NCBI RefSeq assembly: GCF_029323795.1
Contig: NZ_CP119758.1
Location: 4,836,001-4,900,000 of the forward strand
Reading direction: 5' to 3'
DNA length: 64,000 bases
From: Zobellia alginiliquefaciens
GTDB taxonomy: Bacteria; Bacteroidota; Bacteroidia; Flavobacteriales; Flavobacteriaceae
Under the pieces are notes generated by a model. That model worked only from the letters and a program-made list of their open reading frames with translations. It was not told where the DNA came from and did not search any database. The position numbers and the translations under genes are program-made. This document shows, one piece after another, positions 36,058 to 45,346 of the stretch. Position 1 is the first letter of the stretch. The number at the start of each line of letters is the position of its first letter.

Positions 36058-38370
36058 TTATTCTAGTTTATCACGGTCATTCATAAACTTATAATCTAAG
36101 GTAGCCCCTTCCATCAAAACCGAATGCGGCACTGAATTTTTTAAATATGGAGACTCACTCAGCCAAAGACTTTCCACCTCAAACCTCCTTGAGGAAACTC
36201 TTGGCGCCCTAATTATAAGTTCTTTGCCATTTTGTAATGAGATAGTTATTTTGTCAAAACTAGGGCTACCCAGTTCATAGCCAGGATCCGCTTCCGTACC
36301 CCCGTTCATTTGAAAAAGTCCTATCTTCATTAATACGGCCAAACTACCCATGAGACCTTGATCTTCATCACCGTTGTAGCCGGTGGCGGGAGACAAGCCT
36401 CCAAAAACTTTATCGGCTACTTTTCGTGACCAATATTGAGTAAGATCCGGACGTCCCAATTTATTAAAAACGAAAGCCGTTTGAATAGAAGGTTGATTTC
36501 CGTAGTTTATAGGGATGTTACGATACTCCGGATGCAATTCTTGTGCATGTGAGTTCCCAGCGGTAAAACCTAATTTCTCAGCTTTTTCAAACTGTGTGTT
36601 CAACTGTTCAACTGCTGCTTCCTTACCCCCCATTAACTCTGCTAAACCTTCAATATCATGAGGTACAAACCAAGTTGACTGGGCTCCGTTAGATTCTATA
36701 AAACCATTTTCATGATTGTAAGGGCTATAATTTTCTAACCATTTGCCCTCTATATTTTTTGGACGCATCCACCCTACGGAAGGGTCAAATACATTTTTAT
36801 AGTTCCCTGAACGCTTCAAAAAATAATGATAATCTTTTAAATGGTCTAGTTTCTTTGCCAATTGAGCTAATGTCCAATCTTGATACGCATATTCCATAGT
36901 CATACTTGCCCCGTCTTGATGACCTCCAAATTTACCTTCTGGAAGAGGATATGGAACATACCCATTTTGCATATAGTATTTGAGTCCTCCCCCTAAGTCC
37001 GTGTCATGCTCATAGCCCGCTTTACCCATAATACCTCCGGACATGTGGTTCTTTTTTAACGCCTCATAAATATGCTCTAAATTTTTGGTGATAATCCCCT
37101 TTTGAATGGCACTTACAATAAACGGTGTAGAGGAGGCTCCTGTCATAACATAGGTGTAATTTCCTCCTGATGGGCCACGTGCCACCATTCCACCATCTTC
37201 ATAATACTGCAATAGAGAGTGTACAAACTCTTCCATAATGTCTGGATACACCAACCCCCATAGCGTATTCAAGGTCCACTGCGCTCCCCAAAACGAATCT
37301 GAATTGTAATGGTTAAATTTTGGCTTTCCGGTTTCATCTAATGGGAGTTGACCTATTCTAAAGGCTTTACCGGTATTGTCTGGATAAGCTCCATTGACAT
37401 CACTAACTATCCGTCTGCCCTGCAATGCATGCCATAAATCCGTATAAAACCTTCTTCTTGCCTGTTCTGTATTGCCCTCTATTTTTATTCTCCCCAGCAA
37501 ATTGTTCCATTCGGTTTTAGAATCATCAACTACCCCATTATAATTCCAATGATCCAATTCGGCCTCTATATTATTCCTGGCATTTTTATTAGACGTATAG
37601 GATATCCCTGCTTTCATTAAAACCTCAGTATCCGAGTCTTTTAAAAGAACCAAATAGTTACCTGTGGCCTCATCACGCTCTATAGATTCTATTTCTGTAT
37701 TTATATCAATATTGAAAAACAGTTTTACGGGCTTGGGTCTTCTTCCCGTCTTAGCTATAGTTAGTGCCCCCTTTAACGATTTTGCATTTACCTGTTCAAG
37801 CACGCCGTCTGTATTTTCATTTGGCCCCAACATTCCATTTAGATTAAAAAGTATAGCTGCTTTTTTTCCTTTATTAGGGTAGGAATATTTGTGAAAGCCT
37901 ACACGCGTTGTGCTGGTTAAGTCTACATCTATATCATATTTTTCAAGTTCTAAATAATGATGTCCTGGAGATGTTTTTTCAGTATCGTGACTGAATTTTG
38001 ACTTAAAATCGGTAAATATTGATTTCTGATTGGAGTCGTCTATTGTTACAGGCATAACCGATAAACCCGAAAGCTGCCAAGCGTGAATGTGGCTAAAACC
38101 TTGAACGGTATCAACCTTATATCTATACCCGCTTCCCCAAGCACCATCTACTTCTGTATCTGGACTAAGGTTCACCATCCCGAAAGGCCTACTGGCGGAA
38201 GAAAAGAAAAACCATCTTGAATTTTCCGTGTCTAGTTGAGGGTAGACCAAGTCTACCGGATCTATAGCCTTAACGGTACCTTTTGTTTCTACCTTTGACT
38301 CACATGAAGAGAGTATACCAGCTATTATGATGTAAATCCCGTAGAAAGGAATTTTTGAAAATAAATTCAT
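36058..38370 (-). CDS. GH92 family alpha-mannosidase-like lipoprotein
   Basis: 770-residue glycoside hydrolase of family 92, calcium-dependent exo-alpha-mannosidases. Lipobox ILSSC with Cys 23 suggests membrane anchoring. The N-terminal beta domain starts VDLVYPQLDTENSRWFFFSS; GFSHIHAWQLSG is family-typical. The proposed catalytic acid region reads GFIESNGAQSTWFVPHD (Glu about 559) and the base region GYNGDEDQGLMG (about 664), keeping Glu and Asp but differing from the usual EGNAWQY and GNxDCGQMSAW; GNQPSI near 624 replaces GNEPxH. The linkage specificity may therefore not be the common alpha-1,2. Starts 12 bp after the GH115-like gene and is followed by the HTCS. Confidence 0.88.
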   Translation of the reverse strand: MNLFSKIPFYGIYIIIAGILSSCESKVETKGTVKAIDPVDLVYPQLDTENSRWFFFSSASRPFGMVNLSPDTEVDGAWGSGYRYKVDTVQGFSHIHAWQLSGLSVMPVTIDDSNQKSIFTDFKSKFSHDTEKTSPGHHYLELEKYDIDVDLTSTTRVGFHKYSYPNKGKKAAILFNLNGMLGPNENTDGVLEQVNAKSLKGALTIAKTGRRPKPVKLFFNIDINTEIESIERDEATGNYLVLLKDSDTEVLMKAGISYTSNKNARNNIEAELDHWNYNGVVDDSKTEWNNLLGRIKIEGNTEQARRRFYTDLWHALQGRRIVSDVNGAYPDNTGKAFRIGQLPLDETGKPKFNHYNSDSFWGAQWTLNTLWGLVYPDIMEEFVHSLLQYYEDGGMVARGPSGGNYTYVMTGASSTPFIVSAIQKGIITKNLEHIYEALKKNHMSGGIMGKAGYEHDTDLGGGLKYYMQNGYVPYPLPEGKFGGHQDGASMTMEYAYQDWTLAQLAKKLDHLKDYHYFLKRSGNYKNVFDPSVGWMRPKNIEGKWLENYSPYNHENGFIESNGAQSTWFVPHDIEGLAELMGGKEAAVEQLNTQFEKAEKLGFTAGNSHAQELHPEYRNIPINYGNQPSIQTAFVFNKLGRPDLTQYWSRKVADKVFGGLSPATGYNGDEDQGLMGSLAVLMKIGLFQMNGGTEADPGYELGSPSFDKITISLQNGKELIIRAPRVSSRRFEVESLWLSESPYLKNSVPHSVLMEGATLDYKFMNDRDKLE

Positions 38371-38382
38371 GTGCTATGATCT

Positions 38383-40434
38383 TTAACTTTTTGTATTCAG
38401 GTTCGATTCTATCTTATCTAACATTTCGAAAGTTGGAAACCCATTGTTCGGTCTTCTAATTTCCGGATTGTACCAATTCTTCCATTTAGGTGCTTTATCA
38501 CCACTTTTCCTATTTTCATAAACCACTTCCAATTGAGCTCTGGCGGACGGCAGCATCAATTTGATTGCATTTAATGTCTTCTCTTCCGAAGTTTCTTCAT
38601 ATTGCTTTTTCATAATTGCCATCTCATGCAACGTGCGTTCAAACTGAATTAAATCTTGATATAGAACTACTGGCAAATAGATGTAATCATGATAAAAAAC
38701 TCTATTTGACATTGCTTTCTTCAACCCTATTTTAGCCTCTTTAACAGAAATATCTATCAACCCTTCAATAGCTTCTACCCGTTCCAGGTCATTTTCAACT
38801 CTTTTATAATCATGAGGAACAGGCGATTTCCCGGGACGTTGTATCGGACTATCCGACAAATAAGAAATAGCTTCCCTTATCTCCCATAGATGCTGCACAT
38901 ATCCAATTCGTTCTTTTTGAGCTTCATGCAAAGCTTTCATTGAAGACACTGCGTATTTAGCACTGGTTTCATTGAAATAGCGCTCTGTCCAATTTTTATA
39001 AAACGATGAAGCATAAAAAGTATCGGGATCATTACACACCTCTGAATATGCCTCTATATTAAGTAAAAACGGCCTAAAATTTTGTCCATTTACCAAACAA
39101 AACTTATCAGCATCGTAAGCGCTGAACATTTCTTTCATTACCGTCTCTACTTTTTCTGGGTAAGGATTGTGTACGGTATGATTTAACCAGAAGCCCGCAT
39201 GCATATAGGTTCCAAAATTGTAACCGTCCGTGGTTTTTGGTAGATGCTCAAAATCTCCAAAACCATGATCGGACCATGTAACTATCCAATCCTTGGGAGG
39301 TCTAAAACCATCGTTCCACATTTCCATTCCATCTGAATAGCACACCAATACTTTATGCGCGTCCGGCTTGTATTCATCTACTATATCCCCAAAAGCTTTA
39401 TAAACTTCATTAAAAACCTCTATTTTCTCCTCGCCACAACTACTTTCATACTCCCAGTCCCATACTTGATGACGTGGACGTAAAATGAATATATCTGTTT
39501 TACGAAGCGGAGTTTTCTCTAAATAATAACGCCATGCCGTGATCCAATCTTCTTTGTACTCTTGCCAACAAGTAGCTTTATCAGCAGACATAGGGTGTAT
39601 TTGATACCCAAGCGCAAAATCTATTGCTACTTTCATGCCTTTACTTTGGGCGTAGTCTATCATTTTTTCAACATAAGCTACATCTACTTGGTAATCTGTC
39701 AATTCTTTGTATTCAGGTCTGATAAAAAATTCCGGTCGCCCCAACATATCAAAAAGTTGAATGGCATTATATCGCAACCGAACCAATGAATTGATCATCT
39801 GAGTATAACTCTCCCAATCATATTCCAAAAGGTTTCCACGGTAGTTAGCCAACTCGTCCACATCATTTTCAAAATAACATAACAATGGTACTTTTGGTGG
39901 TGCAATATGTCTATCTTCAAAAGTAACAAGGTCCATAAGTGTCTTTTTAGCCACTTCTTTACCAGTCCAGTACTGTAATGGGTCTACACCTAATACCTCT
40001 TTTGAAAAATCATAAATTGAATATTGAAGTCCTTGTACATCTGAACCGGCTATTACAATTACTTTTCTTTTATTTTTTAAAGTTGTTTTAGCCCAAATAC
40101 CACCTCTAGGACCAGGATAAACGCCAGTAACTTCTATTTTTTTCGATTTGTTCAAAGCAGTTATCAATACGTTTGATTCTGGTGTTCCTACCACAATAAC
40201 CATTGCATTTTCAGGTACTTCTTTAATATTTGAAACCACCTTTACCTTTGCCAATGTGGCTTTCTGAATATCAGTTTTAAAATCATCAACAGCATTCAAT
40301 TCCGTTTCGTTAGCTCCTGTACCTATTAGAAGGTAGCATGAACTTTCCGGTACATTTGAAAAAGAATAGAACCAGAACAAACTAAAAAGCGGAAGCAGTA
40401 AGAGAAACCTGTTAAAATCTAGTTTATTAATCAT
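38383..40434 (-). CDS. Divergent GH115-like (alpha-glucuronidase-like) secreted hydrolase
   Basis: 683-residue secreted protein. The chosen ATG at 40434 gives MINKLDFNRFLLLLPLFSLF, a good signal peptide; an upstream in-frame ATG at 40470 would add 12 charged residues. The N-terminal domain reads VIVIAGSDVQGLQYSIYDFS, closely patterned on GH115 (AGSDKRGTIYGIYDLS). In the barrel, WIVTWSDHGFGDFEHLP (387-399) aligns with the GH115 segment WxDDNxGYxRxLP, and FCLVNGQNFRPFLLNIEAY with its later strand. The DDN is replaced by DHG and the usual C-terminal GH115 domain is absent (family proteins are 830 residues or more). A uronic-acid-releasing role is inference. Sits between susD and GH92. Confidence 0.65.
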   Translation of the reverse strand: MINKLDFNRFLLLLPLFSLFWFYSFSNVPESSCYLLIGTGANETELNAVDDFKTDIQKATLAKVKVVSNIKEVPENAMVIVVGTPESNVLITALNKSKKIEVTGVYPGPRGGIWAKTTLKNKRKVIVIAGSDVQGLQYSIYDFSKEVLGVDPLQYWTGKEVAKKTLMDLVTFEDRHIAPPKVPLLCYFENDVDELANYRGNLLEYDWESYTQMINSLVRLRYNAIQLFDMLGRPEFFIRPEYKELTDYQVDVAYVEKMIDYAQSKGMKVAIDFALGYQIHPMSADKATCWQEYKEDWITAWRYYLEKTPLRKTDIFILRPRHQVWDWEYESSCGEEKIEVFNEVYKAFGDIVDEYKPDAHKVLVCYSDGMEMWNDGFRPPKDWIVTWSDHGFGDFEHLPKTTDGYNFGTYMHAGFWLNHTVHNPYPEKVETVMKEMFSAYDADKFCLVNGQNFRPFLLNIEAYSEVCNDPDTFYASSFYKNWTERYFNETSAKYAVSSMKALHEAQKERIGYVQHLWEIREAISYLSDSPIQRPGKSPVPHDYKRVENDLERVEAIEGLIDISVKEAKIGLKKAMSNRVFYHDYIYLPVVLYQDLIQFERTLHEMAIMKKQYEETSEEKTLNAIKLMLPSARAQLEVVYENRKSGDKAPKWKNWYNPEIRRPNNGFPTFEMLDKIESNLNTKS

Positions 40435-40472
40435 TATATGTATTCTTCTTTCATAGTGATCACATCTCATTT

Positions 40473-40508
40473 AAAAAATATGGACAGGAATACCACTCCT
40501 GTCCATAT
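40473..40508 (-). terminator. Intrinsic terminator/attenuator between susD and the enzyme genes
   Basis: Perfect 12-bp inverted repeat (40478-40489 with 40497-40508, 7-nt loop) lying 37 bp after the susD stop; on the minus strand it is followed by TTTTT. It would make susCD transcripts more abundant than the downstream GH genes. Each arm contains ATGGACA, the same heptamer as in the direct repeat upstream of susC. Confidence 0.75.
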
Positions 40509-40544
40509 GCAATTAACTCAAAACAAACTCAATTTTATCTATAA

Positions 40545-42194
40545 TTAATATCCTGGGTTCTGGGTCAAGGAACCATCAGAAAGTTCCAGTTCACCAGAAG
40601 GAATAGGTCTTAACAAGTGAATACTCGCGTCAAAAGCACCATGATCCTGAACATGGGGATTGTAAGCATTGATGCGCTCCTCTAATTTTCCTGTTCGCTT
40701 CAAAACCGCCCAACGATTAGCTTCGCCAGCTAACTCCAATGCTCTCTCATTAAGAATATCGTCTACGGTTACAGTTGTATACTCATTTGCGATTCCCGTT
40801 GCACGTTCCCTAACAATATTTAGATGCGTTAAAGCGGCGGATGAATTGCCTGCCGCCAAATAGGCTTCAGCAGCTAACAAATGTGTTCCCGCTACACGAT
40901 AGACAAAAGTATCTCTAGCACCATCAGTTGTCTCGCTAAAAATTTCGTCATCAAACTTCTTGAAAATCGGAAAGTTGGTACGCTCTGGGTTTAAAGAATA
41001 GAGGTAATTGACACCCGGAATATCATCTGGGCGACCAAACAAATATTGGTTCGGTTGATACACCCAATACCTATTTAAACGCTCTTCTAATTCCACTTGA
41101 TCTAAAGCCACTTTTGGGTAATACACAATTGTATCTCCAGCTACAATAGGGTCTGGACCTGCTGGCTCATCACCATCAGCAAGAATGGCCCTGTGAATTG
41201 TTTCATTTTCCCGAGCGTCATTATCCGAAAACAAGGAATAGAAAAATGGCGTTGGCATTGCATTGAAGTCACTAAAACCGTAAGGTGTAGTCGTTCTATT
41301 CACACCCGGATAATTTGCCACTTGGTTCATAAAAAGCGAATGTTTTGTATTTACCTGATCCGTTGCGAGCCCATCCGTACCCCACTGAATTGCAAATAGA
41401 ATTTCTTCATTTACTTGGTTATCATAGGCAAAAACCTCTGCAAAAGATTGTGATCTTATGTCATAAGAACCAATGGCATCTTCAGCAAGTTCAGCGGCCA
41501 TATTAAAGTCTGCCGTACTTCCAAAAGAAGTATATCCTTTGGTTAAATAAACCTCTGCCAATACATGTTGCGCCGCTCTTTTGGAAAAACGCCCGGTTTC
41601 AGGGTTTTCTTTTAAATCTGGAATTGCCGATTCTAAATCACTAATGATCTGTGCATAGGTCTCCTCTTCGGAGCTTCTCGTGTAATCGGAACGAATGGAT
41701 GTTGGTTCTTCCAAGTCCAAAACCAATCCTCCATAGTGCTGTACCATATTAAAAAATGCCAACCCACGTAAAGCCTTGGCTTGTGCTATGCCATACGCCT
41801 TCTCATCCAGATTGGAATCACTCCAATCGATTTGGTTCTCATAACGGTTGATTGCCGTATTGGCCTTGGCTACTACATTATAGTTATTGTTCCAAGCAGA
41901 AGCTCCTACACCTGAAACAAAACCAAAATAATCATTGGTAGCTGATACCGAATTAAGTTCCGCTTTAATGGTAAATAAATCCGTACCTAAAAACTGCAAA
42001 TTATAATCTTTATAGACAGACCGCAAAGATGCGTAGACACCTACCACCAATTGGTCTGCAGTTCCTTCTTCAATAAAATTCTCACTGGTTATATCTGAAA
42101 AAATATCTTCTTCGATATAACTCTCACATGCACTTAATAAAATCATGCCCAAAAGCAGGACGCTTACGTGCTTTATTTTTATAGCTAGTTTCAT
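40545..42194 (-). CDS. SusD/RagB family glycan-binding lipoprotein
   Basis: 549-residue outer-membrane lipoprotein (lipobox LLSAC, Cys about residue 23) that caps the SusC transporter and captures oligosaccharides at the surface. N-terminal SusD-like region has the TPR-type text AKALRGLAFFNMVQHYGG; the C-terminal RagB region contains LLAAEAYLAAGNSSAALTHL, ILNERALELAGEANRWAVLK, HLLRPIPSGEL and ends TQNPGY, all standard. Starts 17 bp after susC. Ligand specificity cannot be read from sequence. Confidence 0.97.
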   Translation of the reverse strand: MKLAIKIKHVSVLLLGMILLSACESYIEEDIFSDITSENFIEEGTADQLVVGVYASLRSVYKDYNLQFLGTDLFTIKAELNSVSATNDYFGFVSGVGASAWNNNYNVVAKANTAINRYENQIDWSDSNLDEKAYGIAQAKALRGLAFFNMVQHYGGLVLDLEEPTSIRSDYTRSSEEETYAQIISDLESAIPDLKENPETGRFSKRAAQHVLAEVYLTKGYTSFGSTADFNMAAELAEDAIGSYDIRSQSFAEVFAYDNQVNEEILFAIQWGTDGLATDQVNTKHSLFMNQVANYPGVNRTTTPYGFSDFNAMPTPFFYSLFSDNDARENETIHRAILADGDEPAGPDPIVAGDTIVYYPKVALDQVELEERLNRYWVYQPNQYLFGRPDDIPGVNYLYSLNPERTNFPIFKKFDDEIFSETTDGARDTFVYRVAGTHLLAAEAYLAAGNSSAALTHLNIVRERATGIANEYTTVTVDDILNERALELAGEANRWAVLKRTGKLEERINAYNPHVQDHGAFDASIHLLRPIPSGELELSDGSLTQNPGY

Positions 42195-42211
42195 CTTCGT
42201 TGTTTATATTG

Positions 42212-45200
42212 TTAAAATGCTAATTTTAGACCGAATAAAACTGTTTTTACCGCGTAGGTCATATTGTACGAGTTCTGCAGGGCAGTCTCAGGATCTGGCC
42301 CCTTGTAATCTGTAAAAGTGAATGGGTTTTGAACATCAAGAGACATTCTTAATTTTGACATTTTTAACCTATCGACTAAATTTTGAGGAAATTGGTACGC
42401 TAAACCAATATTCCCGACTCGTACAAATGATAGATCTTCATACGTCCAACCTGAATTTCCATAATCTGGGATTGGGTAGGAACCATTAGGATTATTGGGT
42501 GTCCAGTAATCCAAGTCCAAGCTATTGAAAACCGCCCCATCTCCAGAAGTAGAGAAGTTCTGATAAAACTCTGAATGCCCATAAGCACCTTGTCTTGTAT
42601 ATACCTGCACATTCATCTCCAAATTCTTGTAATTGAATGTGTTTGTCATACCTCCTATCCAATCCGGTGAATTTTGACCCAAAATTACCTTGTCATCTTG
42701 ATCGATTGTACCATCATTATTTTGGTCTACAAACTTATATTGACCGGGTAAATTTCCATAAGAGGCAGCTTCAGCCGCTTCATCAACTTGCCAAATGCCA
42801 GCAACTTCCGTATTCCAAATAGCATCAACAGGAGAACCTATTTTCAAAACTCCGTGGTCTCCAAAAGGAATTTCATCTAAATCACCATCTATTTCTACTA
42901 TTTCATTGGTGTTCTTGGTATAGTTGATGCTTGTTCGCCATGAAAAATTATCCGTTCGCACATTAACCGTATTTAGTGTAAGCTCTACCCCACTGTTTCT
43001 AACCGATCCAAAATTACCTAGAGCTGAATCATAGCCTGTAATATTGGAAAGTGTTCTTGCCAGAATACTACCCTCTGTTTCTTTATTGTAGTATTCAAAA
43101 CCTACACCAATTCTATTATTGATTATGGAAAGGTCTACTCCTAGGTTATATTCTTTTGAAACCTCCCAGGTTAAATTTTCATTTGGCAGTCCTGCTACTA
43201 TTTTACCCACAGTGGCATTGTCCCCAAAAAGATAATTTGATGATGATAAAAAGGCAAGCGAGCTATACGCACCTACTGTACTATCGTTACCTGCCTCACC
43301 ATAACTTACCCTGAACTTTAAATTGTTCAGCCAATCTGCGTTTTGCAGAAAATTTTCTTCACTAGCTCTCCATGCAAAAGCTGCGGATGGAAAGAAGTTC
43401 CATTTATTTCCTTCAGATAATTTTGATGAACCGTCATATCTTCCCGTAAAAGTGAAAAGGTATCGGTCTTTAATGGAATAGTTTAAACGACCGGCGAATG
43501 ACGACAAAGTTTCTTTTTGATAGAAGCTGCCAAAATCCCGTATATCCGTTCCACCTTCCGTATTATAGAAAAGATAGGCATCCGTGTCAAAATTCCTGAC
43601 TTGTATATCGCTGCCTTCGTTGTTGTTATAATATAATGAGGTAATAAGTGTCGTCTTCAAATTATGGTCCGGCGCAAGGTCAAAATCAAAGTCTAAAATA
43701 TTATCCCACGTGTAAGAGGTGTTAAAATCTGACTGATAATGAGATTGAATCCGACTAGGATCATTACGCGATGACTTTGTCAAAAGACCTCTAAACTCAC
43801 CAAAGCGTTGTGAAGTAATGTTAGGCGCGAACTGTGTTTTAAAATTCAACCATTCCGTTGGTTTATAATTTAAGAACACGTTTGCGATAACATCTAAAGT
43901 TTTTGTATTTAATCGCCAGGCCCCTTCTGCATCATAAATAGGATGTACAAAACGTAAATCTTGGTCGTCCGGAAATAAAATTGGCTCTCCATCAGCATCG
44001 AACGGGTTTACCGTAGGTGCTAAACGGAGTGTACTTCTAAACAGTTCCCTACTACCTTCTTCACGTTCGGCAAATGCCAAATACGCTTTTACACCAACAG
44101 TAAATTTATCGGATACTTTCTTTGATACAGATGCACTTATATTATAACGCTCGTATCCTTCAATCCCCATAACTCCTTCGTCATTAAGATATCCCAAGGA
44201 AGCATTGTAAACAAGTCCGTTACTACCACCCGACATCCCCAAGGTGTGGCTTGTCTGAATTCCTGCTTTTTGATAAAGCCCCATCCAATCCGTATATCTT
44301 CCATTGGCAACATTAGAAGCTTCCTCATTTGAACTTTGAAATTCGGTAGACCTATCAATCGAAATATTATTATAATCGGCCACAGAACCGGTGCCTCCCC
44401 AAGCTCTTGCCCTTAAAACGTCATCTACAAATTGAACATATTCTGGACCATCGAACAAATCAGGAACATTCGTTGCCGTTCGCAGACCAAAAGAAGAATC
44501 GTAAGTAAAAACAGTTTTTCCTTCTATACCATTCTTGGTTGTAATAATAACCACCCCATTTGCACCCCTTGATCCGTAGATTGCCGTTGCGGATGCATCT
44601 TTAAGGATATCCATCTGTTCAATATCGGCAGGATTCAGAACATTAATATCATCAAAGAAAATACCATCCACTACATACAAAGGTTTTGAAAGGTCGTCGG
44701 CCACATTATCACTTACCCCATCTCTGCTCGCATTAGTATTTGTAATAACCGTATTACCTCTAATTTTTATTGATAATGGAGCTCCAGGTTTTGAACTCAA
44801 TGCCCTAACGTCAACACCTGCTACCCTACCTTGTATAGCCTGACCAATATCAGTTTTCTTTTGTTCGGTCAAAGTCTCTGTATCTAACGATGCCACCGCA
44901 CCGGTCAAATCACTCTTTTTTACAGAGCCATAACCAATAACAACCACTTCTTCAAGACCTGTTGAAGATTCTACAAGTTGAATGGTATAACTACCAGACC
45001 CATCTAATTTCACTGATTTGCTCTCAAAACCAATGTAAGAAACATCTAGTGTGGCGTTACTGTTTTCAACTTCAAGAGAAAAGTTACCATCAAAATCGGT
45101 TACCACTCCATTTGTTGTTCCTTTAACCACGACATTAGCGCCAGGTAGTGGCACGCTTTGCGCGTCTAATACAATTCCACTAACCGTAGTCTGCGCCCAA

Positions 45201-45256
45201 GACATGGCAGAGACTCCAATCAGAAGAATCAGTAATAAGAGTTTATTTTTTTTCAT
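42212..45256 (-). CDS. SusC/RagA family TonB-linked outer-membrane transporter
   Basis: 1014-residue TonB-dependent importer. Signal peptide ends MSWAQ; a carboxypeptidase-regulatory-like domain follows (SGIVLDAQSVPLPGANVVVK, about 25-105), then the plug with DLTGAVASLD and LYVVDGIFFDDINVLNPADI, ATAIYGSRGANGVVIITTK (RagA signature), and a 22-strand barrel ending VLFGLKLAF. It imports oligosaccharides using TonB-ExbBD energy together with the SusD lid. First gene of the locus, with a -7 box 31 bp upstream and the candidate HTCS operator just beyond. Confidence 0.97.
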   Translation of the reverse strand: MKKNKLLLLILLIGVSAMSWAQTTVSGIVLDAQSVPLPGANVVVKGTTNGVVTDFDGNFSLEVENSNATLDVSYIGFESKSVKLDGSGSYTIQLVESSTGLEEVVVIGYGSVKKSDLTGAVASLDTETLTEQKKTDIGQAIQGRVAGVDVRALSSKPGAPLSIKIRGNTVITNTNASRDGVSDNVADDLSKPLYVVDGIFFDDINVLNPADIEQMDILKDASATAIYGSRGANGVVIITTKNGIEGKTVFTYDSSFGLRTATNVPDLFDGPEYVQFVDDVLRARAWGGTGSVADYNNISIDRSTEFQSSNEEASNVANGRYTDWMGLYQKAGIQTSHTLGMSGGSNGLVYNASLGYLNDEGVMGIEGYERYNISASVSKKVSDKFTVGVKAYLAFAEREEGSRELFRSTLRLAPTVNPFDADGEPILFPDDQDLRFVHPIYDAEGAWRLNTKTLDVIANVFLNYKPTEWLNFKTQFAPNITSQRFGEFRGLLTKSSRNDPSRIQSHYQSDFNTSYTWDNILDFDFDLAPDHNLKTTLITSLYYNNNEGSDIQVRNFDTDAYLFYNTEGGTDIRDFGSFYQKETLSSFAGRLNYSIKDRYLFTFTGRYDGSSKLSEGNKWNFFPSAAFAWRASEENFLQNADWLNNLKFRVSYGEAGNDSTVGAYSSLAFLSSSNYLFGDNATVGKIVAGLPNENLTWEVSKEYNLGVDLSIINNRIGVGFEYYNKETEGSILARTLSNITGYDSALGNFGSVRNSGVELTLNTVNVRTDNFSWRTSINYTKNTNEIVEIDGDLDEIPFGDHGVLKIGSPVDAIWNTEVAGIWQVDEAAEAASYGNLPGQYKFVDQNNDGTIDQDDKVILGQNSPDWIGGMTNTFNYKNLEMNVQVYTRQGAYGHSEFYQNFSTSGDGAVFNSLDLDYWTPNNPNGSYPIPDYGNSGWTYEDLSFVRVGNIGLAYQFPQNLVDRLKMSKLRMSLDVQNPFTFTDYKGPDPETALQNSYNMTYAVKTVLFGLKLAF

Positions 45257-45286
45257 AATAGTTTAGTTAGTTTTAATTATTCCTCT

Positions 45287-45294
45287 CAAACTTA
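45287..45294 (-). promoter_or_regulatory. -7 box of the susC promoter
   Basis: Minus strand TAAGTTTG, exact TAnnTTTG match 31 bp upstream of the susC ATG. The expected -33 zone (about 45313-45322) overlaps the proximal half of the direct repeat at 45316-45346. Confidence 0.6.
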
Positions 45295-45315
45295 GTTTTC
45301 GTTGGCAAATATGGA

Positions 45316-45346
45316 ATGGACATATTTTTCAAAAACATGGACAAAT
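45316..45346 (-). promoter_or_regulatory. Candidate HTCS/AraC operator: direct repeat at 21-bp spacing
   Basis: Two copies of ATGGACAxAT at 45316-45325 and 45337-45346 (minus strand ATnTGTCCAT), starts exactly 21 bp apart, two helical turns. The proximal copy sits where the -33 box should be, the classic position for an AraC-type activator. The assignment to the neighbouring HTCS is inference. The rest of the 394-bp gap 45257-45650 shows a single related TGGACAAA at 45453 and the terminator at 45549. Confidence 0.5.

Noticed and set aside
40435-40470. Upstream start for the GH115-like gene (adds 12 charged residues)
   Set aside because: It would place charged residues ahead of a clean signal peptide that begins at 40434, and lies almost at the attenuator hairpin.
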